From Parapedobacter sp. SGR-10 (GTDB taxonomy: Bacteria > Bacteroidota > Bacteroidia > Sphingobacteriales > Sphingobacteriaceae), in NCBI RefSeq assembly GCF_011030405.1, contig NZ_JAAJTJ010000001.1, positions 248,001 through 312,000 of the forward strand: DNA of 64,000 nucleotides. The letters run 5' to 3'. Shown here piece by piece: positions 26,984-36,383 of the stretch; the stretch's first letter is position 1; the number at the start of each line of letters is the position of its first letter. The notes beneath the pieces are model-generated. The model searched no databases. It was not told where the DNA came from and saw only the letters and a list, made by a program, of their open reading frames with translations. The translations under genes were made by a program, and so were the position numbers.

Positions 26984-27532
26984 TTATACCCCTTCTACTT
27001 TTACATAACCGTTATACCGTCCCGGTACAAGCTCATATTTGATCAAGTTGGTCATAACGTACTTCGAATTCAGATACCCTTGTATTGTCCTGCGTTTGGT
27101 AATGGCATAAAATCGCGTGATATCTTCATCCTGAATTTCCGGGATAGCCTCTACAACAGCAAGACGTTTGTCAGGCTCCAATTGTATAAAATCCCTTCCC
27201 AACCTATCGTATGCATAAGCAGAAAATGCAGTCAATCCTTTTATAAAGATTTCCTGATCCTCCGGATTATGACAATCGTCCACCATCTTCAAAACAAAAA
27301 GATGCAACAGCAATTCCTTTCCGCCAGGTGTATCCGAAGAAGGAATAATGGTTTCAACCAGTTCAGCAAGTAGATTTTCATGCTCCTCCTCAATAACCAG
27401 ATGGGTCAGTTCTATGGTTACCTTGCCTGATTTCCGATAACAGGCAGGGAGCAAAAGTGTTCCTCCGGCAATATACAATAATCTACGAAGGGCAGTCCTT
27501 CTATTTATAATATCTCTATTCATTGGATTCAT
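26984..27532 (-). CDS. Gluconate 2-dehydrogenase subunit 3-like protein with Tat signal
   Basis: A 182-aa protein whose N terminus NRRTALRRLLYIAGG is a twin-arginine signal followed by LLLPAC, a lipobox-like Cys, so it may be a Tat-exported lipoprotein. The body (LVETIIPSSDTPGGKELLLHLFVLKMVDDC) fits the gluconate 2-dehydrogenase subunit 3 family, the small chaperone or escort subunit of FAD-GMC dehydrogenases. Two ATG codons (27532, 27523) are possible starts. It precedes the GMC gene by 33 bp, the expected order for a two-subunit enzyme. Dependence on Tat fits the tatA gene at 9.1 kb. Confidence 0.85.
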   Translation of the reverse strand: MNPMNRDIINRRTALRRLLYIAGGTLLLPACYRKSGKVTIELTHLVIEEEHENLLAELVETIIPSSDTPGGKELLLHLFVLKMVDDCHNPEDQEIFIKGLTAFSAYAYDRLGRDFIQLEPDKRLAVVEAIPEIQDEDITRFYAITKRRTIQGYLNSKYVMTNLIKYELVPGRYNGYVKVEGV

Positions 27533-27625
27533 TTAAAAATCAGCACATGTAGTCCTTCCAAGTTATTGGTCACAAGACTAAACAACAGGAAGACAGGGGA
27601 AACTCATTATATAAAACTTCTACAG

Positions 27626-29272
27626 CTACGGCTTTGACAACACCTGCTTGCATTCCAATAAAATTTTCTGGAGCTTGGCATAAGATACATCCTGAACCCC
27701 CGTACCTTCATCTATGGCCAGAGAAGCCGCCGCCGCTGCACTTTGTCCCAGAATCATAAATACTGGTTCCATCCGTATGCTTCCGAACGCGATATGCGAA
27801 CTGGAGACACATACCGGAACCAATAAATTTGTACATTCCCTTTTTTGGGGCACAAGTGAGCCATAAGAGATTTTGTAAGGACCCTTTTTCGGTTTTACAC
27901 CGATATCCCCCTCATTCTGTACATACCCATCTGCTTTCACATACCGTTGGACATTATGTGAGTCGAGCGTATAAGACCCCATACCCACAGGATCGGAAAT
28001 CTCCCGTTCGCTAAAGGTATCGTGTTCCGTCATCACATGCTGTCCTACCATCCGACGGGCTTCTCTGATGTACAACTGATGTGGCCAATGCCCATTGTCG
28101 ATGAACTCATCTTTTGCCAATCCCCATTTTGCCATTTCGTTCCGCACCTCCTTAGGTACCTTGGGATCATTGGCCAGAAAATACATAAGTCCTTTTTGGT
28201 ATTCTTCATGCTCCTTGATGATCTCTTTTCTGCGTTGGTAACCGGCTTCGGGATAGTCGTAGTTCATTCCGATAAAATCGGTACTGAAGGGACCATGATT
28301 ATTTGTGTCGGTTTTGCGGTTGGGTATAGGGTCAAACTTATGGAATGTTTCCCTCCAACCCGAAGCAAAAACCCGTGCCAACAACTCATAGTTATCCGGA
28401 CTATAATTGTCCGGTTTTGTAAAAGGTACACGGTTGTCCGGATGACTGCTCAGACACATACGAAAGCAGTAGGCCTGCACACGATGGTCACCCGTACCAT
28501 ATACACCAGGGTCATCCACAGAGACCCCATATAAGAGCCCACTGTTCCGGTCTCCCGGCACAACATAAGGACTAATGTCATGTCTGAACCAATGCTGATG
28601 GTGCAATACGCCTGTTTGTACACCATTCCATCTCTCTCCGTACACACTATTTGCTTCGCGTCCCACATGATAACTTACTCCCGCGGCTGCCAAGAGATCA
28701 CCCTCATAGGTCGCATCGATAAACATCTTTCCCACATAAGTGTTCCCACTAAGTGTCGTGATGGAAACGATACGCCCCCCCTCTTTCAGCACTCCCTTCT
28801 CCCTGTCCAGCCACTCCTCACGCCGAACCTCCAGATCATATTCTTTCACATAATCCTCGAATACACGCTCTGCCACGTGAGGCTCGAATATCCACATGGT
28901 ACGCTCATTTCCATCTATAGCAGGAGTTCCTTGTCCTTTGTTGCCATATTCTGACTGTCGCTGCCAGCGCCAGGCCACGCTGTCCTGATAGTGTCGGTAC
29001 ACCCTGTGATAAAAATCACGTGCCAATCCACCGATGACAGACTTATCACCGGTGTCCGTAAAACCAAGACCACCCGAAGACAACCCACCCAGATGTGTGT
29101 CCGGCGACACCACTATGACAGATTTTCCGGATTTCTTCGCCTGCACAGCAGCAGTGATGGCAGCCGAAGTGCCTCCATAGATGATCACGTCAGCACGGTA
29201 TTCATGGCAACGGGTCTCCTGGTACGAAAACAACAGCCCTATCGCAACAATGTACAGTATGATATGTTTCAT
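27626..29272 (-). CDS. Secreted FAD-dependent oxidoreductase (PF12831-type)
   Basis: This is 548 aa from MKHIILYIVAIGLLF; the longer frame start at 29326 adds an N-terminal stretch before the signal peptide. After the signal, VIIYGGTSAAITAAVQAKKSGKSVIVV is a Rossmann FAD motif, followed by HLGGLSSGGLGFTDTG and, near the end, a VPVCVSSSHIAFGSIRMEP block typical of the FAD_oxidored family. Members occur in many Bacteroidota sugar clusters, but their reaction is unproven. It lies 93 bp before the small dehydrogenase subunit gene and 200 bp after the Gfo/Idh gene on the same strand. It may act in the periplasm. Confidence 0.8.
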   Translation of the reverse strand: MKHIILYIVAIGLLFSYQETRCHEYRADVIIYGGTSAAITAAVQAKKSGKSVIVVSPDTHLGGLSSGGLGFTDTGDKSVIGGLARDFYHRVYRHYQDSVAWRWQRQSEYGNKGQGTPAIDGNERTMWIFEPHVAERVFEDYVKEYDLEVRREEWLDREKGVLKEGGRIVSITTLSGNTYVGKMFIDATYEGDLLAAAGVSYHVGREANSVYGERWNGVQTGVLHHQHWFRHDISPYVVPGDRNSGLLYGVSVDDPGVYGTGDHRVQAYCFRMCLSSHPDNRVPFTKPDNYSPDNYELLARVFASGWRETFHKFDPIPNRKTDTNNHGPFSTDFIGMNYDYPEAGYQRRKEIIKEHEEYQKGLMYFLANDPKVPKEVRNEMAKWGLAKDEFIDNGHWPHQLYIREARRMVGQHVMTEHDTFSEREISDPVGMGSYTLDSHNVQRYVKADGYVQNEGDIGVKPKKGPYKISYGSLVPQKRECTNLLVPVCVSSSHIAFGSIRMEPVFMILGQSAAAAASLAIDEGTGVQDVSYAKLQKILLECKQVLSKP

Positions 29273-29473
29273 GGGAATAAATTGTTTTTTAAGATGCTGT
29301 ATCACGCACCTATTGGTATAGACCATTAAAGGGCCTGATCTGTAAGATCCCTTTAGCTCAAGGTGTCAGACCCCAAGCTAAAGAGATTACAGCTTTTATA
29401 TAATGGTTTTACGGCTTATCTAGTTAAGAAAAGAATCAAGCAGGCAGGTAAAACGGCAAAAACATTTATCCCA

Positions 29474-30889
29474 TTAGACCTTATAGTATTGCTCCCAGCC
29501 TTTAGCCGGGGGTGGCCCTACCAACAATGCGTTCGCAAACTTATCGTTGACAATTTCCTTTTTTACCGGATCAAAGTCTATCTTCTTATTTAACCGTTGC
29601 GTAATGACTCCTAAACAAAACACCTGACTCAACGGTCCCGCAATTTCAAATGGAGACCGGGTCTTTTCCTCTCCCTTGCATGCTTTCAGGAAATTGGCAA
29701 AATGGTTTGACGGAGACTTAGGTACTTCCGGAAGCTTATTCTTTAGATCATTCGCTTTTGATTCGGGAATAATCTGTAAAGTACTACCATGCGAACCTCC
29801 TTTAAACGTTAAGTCTTTTCCGTATATAATCTTTCCAGGATTCAGTTTTACAGGTTCGATTTTACCTGTACTTGGCGGCGGAATATTGGGATCTAGACCA
29901 GACACACCATAGCCTTCGGGAATCTTGGGCAGATTGTCCAGTCCGTCGTACCAGGTGATGTCTACAGCCGGCATACCTTTACGTTTCGGAAAATGAAATT
30001 TAATAGTAGACGACATCGGAAAGAAAAAAGAGTTGTGTCCTTCCAGAAAAGTTGGGTCAATACTTGTCGGCAGACCTAACTGCAAAAATTCGTGTGCGGT
30101 ATCGAGAATATGCGCACCCCAGTCACCCAACGCACCCATCCCAAAGTCAAACCAACAGCGCCATTGGCCATTCACGAAATCTTTATTATAGTCATGCCCG
30201 AGCGTTTGCATCTGCCATAGTTCCCAATCCAATGTGCTTGGAACTTTTTCCGCCTGCGGGAAATTTTTCATATTCGGATCCCATCCGTGCCAGCGACGTG
30301 GCATATTCATATGTGCATCGATCCGGGTCACATCTTTGATGATACCCGCATCTTTCCAGGCTTTAAATTGGAAATAATTGGCTTCCGAGTGTCCCTGATT
30401 ACCCATCTGTGTCACGACCTTACGTTGCTTTTTCGCTTTTTGCATCATAAGCTCCACTTCCCAAAAGGTCTGTGCCATAGGCTTTTCGACGTACACATGC
30501 TTGCCCAGATCCAAAGCGGTCATGGTGATCGCAAAGTGGGCAAAATCGGGTGTACCTATAGATACAGCGTCGATCTGATTGGCCATTTTATCAAACATCA
30601 CCCGAAAGTCCGTAAACCGCGGAACATCGGGAAACATCTTTAAAATTTTCTGTGTATGTGGGGCTTCCATATCCACATCGCACAGTGCGACAATATTACA
30701 AAGCCCGGTCTTGTACAGGTCTTCAATGATGGCTCCGGCACGGTTTCCCACACCTACACAAGCTAGATTTACCCGCTCGTTAGCAGAAGCAAAAGGGATT
30801 TTTCCGAGCAGACTATTGGATAGCATCACACCACCGCCGGCCATGGCGGCACGACTAATGAAACTACGACGCGAAAGGTAATGATTCAT
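29474..30889 (-). CDS. Gfo/Idh/MocA oxidoreductase with Tat signal
   Basis: A 471-aa protein. SRRSFISRAAMAGGGVMLSN is a twin-arginine signal, then an NAD(P)-binding fold begins (VGVGNRAGAIIEDL) with YVEKPMAQTF, the EKP motif of Gfo/Idh/MocA enzymes. The C-terminal part has a two-domain alpha/beta body with HILDTAHEFLQLG and DITWYDGLDNLP. Secreted members with tightly bound NAD(P) oxidise or reduce sugars at C3. It starts 21 bp downstream of the DUF1080 gene on the same strand, the pairing known from 3-keto-glycoside pathways. The substrate is unknown. Confidence 0.88.
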   Translation of the reverse strand: MNHYLSRRSFISRAAMAGGGVMLSNSLLGKIPFASANERVNLACVGVGNRAGAIIEDLYKTGLCNIVALCDVDMEAPHTQKILKMFPDVPRFTDFRVMFDKMANQIDAVSIGTPDFAHFAITMTALDLGKHVYVEKPMAQTFWEVELMMQKAKKQRKVVTQMGNQGHSEANYFQFKAWKDAGIIKDVTRIDAHMNMPRRWHGWDPNMKNFPQAEKVPSTLDWELWQMQTLGHDYNKDFVNGQWRCWFDFGMGALGDWGAHILDTAHEFLQLGLPTSIDPTFLEGHNSFFFPMSSTIKFHFPKRKGMPAVDITWYDGLDNLPKIPEGYGVSGLDPNIPPPSTGKIEPVKLNPGKIIYGKDLTFKGGSHGSTLQIIPESKANDLKNKLPEVPKSPSNHFANFLKACKGEEKTRSPFEIAGPLSQVFCLGVITQRLNKKIDFDPVKKEIVNDKFANALLVGPPPAKGWEQYYKV

Positions 30890-30910
30890 CTTTTTTCAGT
30901 TTAATATGAA

Positions 30911-32305
30911 CTATTTTAACTTTTTAACCTTGATGCTTCTAAAGGACACATTATCTCCATGATCCTGGAGCAGGATATGTCCTTGCGGAGCTTCACCAAA
31001 ACTATCCCAGTCCTTATATTTACTGAGTGCTACCAGATCACGGTATTCCTTCGACCCACGTTTGTATTCGACCATCTTGATGCCGTTGAGGTAATGGGTC
31101 ACGGTATTATCTGCCGACACGACTACCCGACCACGGTTCCACTCTCCTATCGGTCTGCGGGCACGAGCATCTTTGTTTGAGGTAATCAGATCATACAGAG
31201 AGGCTAATGTACGATTGCCGTCGCGGCCCATCTTGGCATCCGGATGCAACTTATCATCCAGAACCTGATATTCCAAGCCTATCGCGGATCCCTTTGTCTT
31301 TTCTTTGAGTGTGACAAAATACTTCACACCACTATTTGCTCCCGGAGTCAATTTAAACTCAAATGATAGATCAAAGACAGCGTATTGATCGCGGGTGATG
31401 ATATCGCCACCGTTGGTGGATTCGCCACCATCTGACTTCAGCACCGTAATCTCACCGTCACCTACTTTCCACCCTTTTGCAGGGAAAGAATCGCCCCGTA
31501 CACTTCTCCATTGGCTGGCATCTTTGCCATCAAATAACAAGGAGAATCCTGCCTTCTGTTCTGCGGGACTTAGGTTATTGGGCTTGAGGTTGACGATAAA
31601 TACATCGTTGGGGAACGGCTTCGTTTTTAAGTTGTTCGTCTGAATACGGATATTTTTAAAATAGACTTTCTTGCCATGCAAGTCTGCCGGAATGCTATGA
31701 ACCTGCAATCCGATGAAACCTTCCCGGTCTATGGTGTCGATTACGTACGAAGTAGGGACATCATTGATCCAAGTGCGCATCTCATCACCGATCGCTTCAA
31801 TACGGATATGATTGAATTCGTTGGGTTTGTACGCGGATTTGGCAGATTCATTGAGGTCGAGTGGATAGAGCCATTTGCGACGCGCTTCGTCATAGATGCC
31901 GCCCGTCCATGCCCGTTCCGTAGGGTCGATTTCGACTTGTCTACCATAGACTCTGCCTTTTCCTTTATTGCCTTGGGGGTCGAAATGACTCCGTGTCTGT
32001 ACACCTGAATTGGTTCGGTCACCTTCCAGCTTTATCTCCAGTTCTAATATAAAATCTCCATACTCTTTTTCTGTCACTAAGAAAGAGTTGGGTGTACCTT
32101 TTGTCATGGTTCCGACGATAGTCCCATTTTCCACGGTATAGGGGGCATCTCCACCAAGGGTCTTCCATCCTTTCAATGTTTTCCCATCAAAAAGGTTGAT
32201 CCAGTTCTTGTCGTTGCCTGCTTTGCTTTGTGCCGACAAGGGTTGATGTGAGGCAAAACCTACGGCAAGGGCAACTAAAATCTTAAAAATACTATTGGTT
32301 TTCAT
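30911..32305 (-). CDS. Two-domain DUF1080 protein (3-keto-glycoside lyase/hydrolase-like)
   Basis: This 464-aa protein has a signal peptide (MKTNSIFKILVALAVGFASHQPLSAQ). Two tandem DUF1080/PF06439 jelly-roll domains follow: residues ~35-205 (WINLFDGKTLKGWKTLGG, GDFILELEIKLEGDRTNSG) and ~245-462 (FSLLFDGKDASQWRSVRG, FDLSFEFKLTPGANSGVKY). PF06439 contains enzymes that cleave 3-keto-glycosides by lyase or hydrolase chemistry, so this may cut glycosides first oxidised at C3 by the Gfo/Idh or GMC enzymes encoded beside it. The doubling may give one catalytic and one binding domain; which is which cannot be read. Confidence 0.85.
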   Translation of the reverse strand: MKTNSIFKILVALAVGFASHQPLSAQSKAGNDKNWINLFDGKTLKGWKTLGGDAPYTVENGTIVGTMTKGTPNSFLVTEKEYGDFILELEIKLEGDRTNSGVQTRSHFDPQGNKGKGRVYGRQVEIDPTERAWTGGIYDEARRKWLYPLDLNESAKSAYKPNEFNHIRIEAIGDEMRTWINDVPTSYVIDTIDREGFIGLQVHSIPADLHGKKVYFKNIRIQTNNLKTKPFPNDVFIVNLKPNNLSPAEQKAGFSLLFDGKDASQWRSVRGDSFPAKGWKVGDGEITVLKSDGGESTNGGDIITRDQYAVFDLSFEFKLTPGANSGVKYFVTLKEKTKGSAIGLEYQVLDDKLHPDAKMGRDGNRTLASLYDLITSNKDARARRPIGEWNRGRVVVSADNTVTHYLNGIKMVEYKRGSKEYRDLVALSKYKDWDSFGEAPQGHILLQDHGDNVSFRSIKVKKLK

Positions 32306-32404
32306 ATGTTTATTTTTTTGTGTTTAGTTTTTTGATAAAAGATAAAAGAGCAAGGAACAAGAACTGACTTTATAATGTCCTTATTCTTTATTCTTTCTGT
32401 CCAT

Positions 32405-33685
32405 TTACACTTTCGGCAATTTATAGCCGTTATGATAATGTGCAAATAGATAGCTATTGGCCTGCCGATCTGTAAACTGCCGTTTAGCACGATCCCAATA
32501 TAGTTTTTTACCCGTCCGATAGGCAATGTTGCCCATTTGGGAAAGTATAGCGATATGTGCCCCCGCTTGGATCGGTGCATGGAGATGCGAACGGTCTTTT
32601 TTGGCAATAGCCTGCACAAAATTTGCCATATGTGCATCCAAACCTTTCTCTTTGGGCTTTTGAAGGGCAACGGCTTCCATTCTCCCTTTTTCGGGAATGA
32701 CTTCCCAACCGCCCCTGTTCAATACCAATGTACCGTTGTCTCCAATAAAGGCGACCCCGTGGCTTCTGCCATATGGACCGAGACCGATGCCTATGGCATG
32801 TTCCCACTGTATGCTGAAATCATCAAATTCATACACAACACTCATCGTGTCCGGCGTTTCGGACGCTCCGTCCGGATCGGCAAATTTTCCTCCCGACGCC
32901 ATTACGGCGACAGGGTCCGATACCTTCATGCCCAATAGGGCATAGTCCAGCATATGCACCCCCCAGTCGGTCATCAACCCTCCGGCATAATCCCAAAACC
33001 AACGGAACTCAAAATGAAATCTATTGGGATTAAACGGACGTTTGCGTGCAGGCCCTAGCCACAAATCATAATGTACCCCTTCCGGAACAGCGGTATCGGG
33101 TTTCTTGACAATTGTTTTTTTCCAATCCACATAAGACCAAGCCTTGACAGTCCGTATCTTTCCCAATCGCCCTGAGTGCACAAAATCTATCGCATCCCGA
33201 AAATGTTGCTGGCTACGTTGCCACTGGCCGACCTGGACAATGCTTGAACTATTGTCCACGGCTTTGACCATGACTTCACATTCCTGCACCGAATTTCCGA
33301 TAGGCTTTTCAAGATAGACATGCTTTCCTGCCCGCACAGCATCTACCAATTGTAGACAGTGCCAATGATCCGGTGTAGCGACAATGACAACATCTACTAT
33401 ATCTCCTTCAAGCATATCTTTGTAAGAGACAAAAGTTTTGACATCGATGCCACGCTCTGCCAATTCATTCTTACGCTTTGCCAAAACATTTTCATCCACA
33501 TCGCACAGCGCAGTACAGCGCACATTGGCTTGCTTTAAAATAGCATTCAGATTTCCCCAACCCATTCCATGTGCACCGATCAGTCCCACTCTGAGATCCT
33601 GTTGACTGGCAAGCACGTCGGAAAGCGGCATGAAAGAGGAGGCGGCAAAGATGGATGATATCTTTATAAAATCTTTTCTATTCAT
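32405..33685 (-). CDS. Gfo/Idh/MocA oxidoreductase (second copy)
   Basis: This 426-aa protein has an N-terminal export signal of the NRKDFIKISSIF type, a weak twin-arginine-like variant with RK, then an NAD(P)-binding fold (VGLIGAHGMGWGNLNAIL), TPDHWHCLQLVDAV and YLEKPIGNSVQE with the EKP motif. The C terminus carries a longer beta-sheet domain (WYDYAGG-type WFWDYAGGLMTDWG). It is upstream of the DUF1080 gene with a 100-bp gap. Two different Gfo/Idh genes around one DUF1080 gene suggest an oxidation step and a reduction step on sugars. Specificity unknown. Confidence 0.85.
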   Translation of the reverse strand: MNRKDFIKISSIFAASSFMPLSDVLASQQDLRVGLIGAHGMGWGNLNAILKQANVRCTALCDVDENVLAKRKNELAERGIDVKTFVSYKDMLEGDIVDVVIVATPDHWHCLQLVDAVRAGKHVYLEKPIGNSVQECEVMVKAVDNSSSIVQVGQWQRSQQHFRDAIDFVHSGRLGKIRTVKAWSYVDWKKTIVKKPDTAVPEGVHYDLWLGPARKRPFNPNRFHFEFRWFWDYAGGLMTDWGVHMLDYALLGMKVSDPVAVMASGGKFADPDGASETPDTMSVVYEFDDFSIQWEHAIGIGLGPYGRSHGVAFIGDNGTLVLNRGGWEVIPEKGRMEAVALQKPKEKGLDAHMANFVQAIAKKDRSHLHAPIQAGAHIAILSQMGNIAYRTGKKLYWDRAKRQFTDRQANSYLFAHYHNGYKLPKV

Positions 33686-33828
33686 TATCGCTTTTAATTT
33701 TTCAGATCAGAAGAAATTTATAATCCTAATTATTTCGGTTTATACGCTAACCAAAAATAAAGAATATCGGACATCCTTTCCTAACCCGTAATAATTAATT
33801 TACGAAAACGTTGTATATGCCAATTAAC

Positions 33829-34944
33829 TTAATCCATTTTCACCGTAGGGCCATTTACTTTAAGTTCCCCATTCTCCTCGATCTGCAGTTCATCCAAAAA
33901 TACAAGGCGATCATCACCCGTTTTGTTTGTTCTACCGTGATATACACACCAGACTTTTCCGTCTCTATCCTTTAGCAGACTGTTATGTCCTGTACCCGAA
34001 ACAACGCCTCCGCTGTCCGTATTTTTTTGCAGGATAGGGTTAGCTGCTGATTTTTGAAAAGGTCCTAACGGAGTAGATGCTGTGGCATAACCTACTGCAT
34101 AATGCTGCCCTCCAAAGAAATTGGCCGAGTACATCATATAATAGGTGTCACCATGCTTAAAAAGAAAAGAACCTTCTGTCCATCTGCGGTTGACTTCCCC
34201 GGAGGTTACCGAACGGCTCTCCCATTCGGCCTGCTGATCGTCCATCGAAACCGGCGGTCTTAATAACAATACCGGTTCACCAATGACAGTGGAGAAGTCT
34301 GCGGCCAGCTCTACTCCATAAATCCAGCTCTCTTCGATTTCGTCAAACATCTTTTTTTCCCGGGCCCAAGTCGCTATTTCAGACTCTACCGCATGTTTGT
34401 AACAGCATCGCGAATAATACAAATACAATTTACCATCCTCGGCAAAGTAGACATTGGCATCGATAATAGGGTATCCCGGATCAAACAAAGGCGCTCCGGT
34501 CATATCCTCGAATGGTCCTAAGGGACTATCCGCTACCGCTACGCCTATTTTGTAGTTTTCAAGTTCGTTATTGGGGTTGTTCTTCCAATGCGCACTATAG
34601 AACAGGTAATATTTTCCATTTCTCTTGTACACTTCGGGCGCCCAAAAATCCTTTGTCCCCCATGCTTTTTCCTGATCTGACGAATAAACCTGTCCACGTT
34701 CCTCCCAATTCTTTAGATCTTTGGAAGAATATGCCCTAAAACCATTAGGCACACCACCGGTTCCGTACATATAGTAAGTGTCCGATTCATCGTCATACAC
34801 AATAAACGGATCCCCAAACGCGACATCCAGAGGATTGTTCGATTCGTGTACTTCCGTTGTATTCTTTGCGTTGCTATCCGTTCGATGGTGACACGACATA
34901 GCCATAAAAACCAGCCCGATCAGGACAAAAAATAATCTCTTCAT
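33829..34944 (-). CDS. GH43 lipoprotein, type A (PUL1-adjacent)
   Basis: A 371-aa lipoprotein (Cys18 in LVFMAMSCHH). It is a five-bladed beta-propeller of the GH43 family: Asp45 in VAFGDPFIVYD is the expected base, VIDANVYFAEDG-like IIDANVYF supplies the pKa-modulating Asp, and WTEGSFLF the acid Glu. GH43 enzymes remove arabinofuranose, xylose or galactose residues. It lies 9 bp after the type B GH43 gene, so they are co-transcribed. It resembles the GH43 at 49446-50426 (both share YAVGYATA.S), and the type B gene has a counterpart too, so this is one half of a duplicated pair. Confidence 0.9.
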   Translation of the reverse strand: MKRLFFVLIGLVFMAMSCHHRTDSNAKNTTEVHESNNPLDVAFGDPFIVYDDESDTYYMYGTGGVPNGFRAYSSKDLKNWEERGQVYSSDQEKAWGTKDFWAPEVYKRNGKYYLFYSAHWKNNPNNELENYKIGVAVADSPLGPFEDMTGAPLFDPGYPIIDANVYFAEDGKLYLYYSRCCYKHAVESEIATWAREKKMFDEIEESWIYGVELAADFSTVIGEPVLLLRPPVSMDDQQAEWESRSVTSGEVNRRWTEGSFLFKHGDTYYMMYSANFFGGQHYAVGYATASTPLGPFQKSAANPILQKNTDSGGVVSGTGHNSLLKDRDGKVWCVYHGRTNKTGDDRLVFLDELQIEENGELKVNGPTVKMD

Positions 34945-34953
34945 GATAATTTA

Positions 34954-36042
34954 TTATTTAAAATAAGGTCTATTCTGTGATTTGACACCAGGGGTATCTC
35001 CTTTTATGATCGGCCAGTCATCTACCCACTCCACTTTGTCCAGGAATAGCATGCGTCTGCTGGCTCCGCTAGAAACTTTTCCCTGTGCTACATCAATTCC
35101 ATGGTATAATATCCAGTCCCGATCAGCATCATCGGTAATGATACGGGATCCATGCCCTACTCCGACAAATTTCTCATTCCCTTCGAGCAAGAGCGTTCCA
35201 TTGCCCCGTTCTTTCAGATCACGACCTTCCTTATCGAGATAAGGCCCTTTCATATCGTCCGCTCTACCCACAACCATATGGTACGTACTTCTGGAACCGT
35301 TGCAGCAATGTCCACGCGAACCGATAAAATAGTAGTACCCATTCCGTTTATGTATTACGACAGCTTCCAGATCACCGGCGGCGATCTTAAATTTCTCATG
35401 GGAATCCGTGATCTGAAGGCCATCCTTGTGCAATGGGACACCGTATGTACCTTGATGGGGGCCGTTGTCAAAGCTACCCCAAAAAAGATACTTCTGTCCG
35501 TCCTCCATCCACACAAAGGGATCAATCGAATTGGGTACACCGATCGATTTACTATCAAAGATTTTACCATGATCCTCAAAAGGTCCATCTGGTCTATCCG
35601 AGCTTGCTACACCAATGCCAGGGTTGGGATCATCCCATACAGAATAGGCATAATACAAAAAGTACTTCCCATCCATATAGACTGCTTCCGGTGCCCATAT
35701 GCCGCCCGATTTTTTCCAATCAGGCAACGATTCAAAAGCTGTACCTACCAATTTCCAGTTGGCTAGATCCCGTGATCTCAACACGGGAACCAATCTGCTC
35801 CCGGCACCATCCCCCCAGTCATCCTGTGTACCATACGCAAAGAAGTCTCCCGAAACCGGATCCTTAAGAACAGTGGGGTCAGCCAAAATCGGTTCGAATA
35901 CAGGGTTGACAAAATACGTCTCACGGTCCACGTCTTTTGAAAATTGTCCCTGTCCACCCATACTGCCCGCACAGGAGAGAAACAAACAAGAGGAAACCAA
36001 CGGAAAAACAAAAGATCCCAACGATCTGTTATTTTTGTTCAT
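34954..36042 (-). CDS. GH43 lipoprotein, type B (PUL1-adjacent)
   Basis: This is 362 aa from MNKNNRSLGSFVF; an upstream start at 36075 adds 11 residues before the signal. Cys24 in SCLFLSC is the lipobox. GH43 residues are Asp55 in ILADPTVLK, the Asp in NSIDPFVWMEDG and the Glu in GDLEAVVIHKR. The word GHCCNGSRSTYH, a double cysteine then STY, is shared with the 50456-52108 protein and with arabinanase-like GH43 members. Arabinan endo-1,5-arabinanase or a related activity is the best guess. It is divergent from the susC gene at 36384. Confidence 0.88.
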   Translation of the reverse strand: MNKNNRSLGSFVFPLVSSCLFLSCAGSMGGQGQFSKDVDRETYFVNPVFEPILADPTVLKDPVSGDFFAYGTQDDWGDGAGSRLVPVLRSRDLANWKLVGTAFESLPDWKKSGGIWAPEAVYMDGKYFLYYAYSVWDDPNPGIGVASSDRPDGPFEDHGKIFDSKSIGVPNSIDPFVWMEDGQKYLFWGSFDNGPHQGTYGVPLHKDGLQITDSHEKFKIAAGDLEAVVIHKRNGYYYFIGSRGHCCNGSRSTYHMVVGRADDMKGPYLDKEGRDLKERGNGTLLLEGNEKFVGVGHGSRIITDDADRDWILYHGIDVAQGKVSSGASRRMLFLDKVEWVDDWPIIKGDTPGVKSQNRPYFK

Positions 36043-36383
36043 TCTTTTATCGCTACTGCCGACTCTAACAATCATTTAACATCAAAATAATAAGCAAACT
36101 CGTTTATAATTGCATCCTAGACTAAGGTCCCGTTGTACATAGCCATACAAAAACCAATGACAAATTTGCAAATTGCTTTCTACTAAAAGTTGCCATTTTA
36201 AATCAAAAAAACTTCATTTTGTATCACCGCTACATTCAAAAACCCCATGCTACTTCCAGTTTTTCCAGTTTGAGACAAAACAACAATTTATTGATACAAT
36301 TGAGCAATTTCTATCCGCAAATATTAATAAACTTTGTTTTATGAAAATCCCTTACGGGACTCCACTTATAAACTGTTTTTACA
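36043..36383. other. Divergent control region between the GH43 pair and susC of PUL1
   Basis: This 341-bp AT-rich gap separates divergent transcripts and should hold both promoters and any regulator site. I see AAACTTTG around 36328-36335, a one-mismatch variant of TAnnTTTG, but no convincing -33 partner and no clear paired operator repeats. No coding sequence is credible here. Confidence 0.5.

Noticed and set aside
29351..29383. A short inverted repeat (CTTTAGCT and AGCTAAAG) as a terminator for the Gfo/Idh gene
   Set aside because: The stem is only 8 bp with a long loop and no T-run on the minus strand, so I could not support it.
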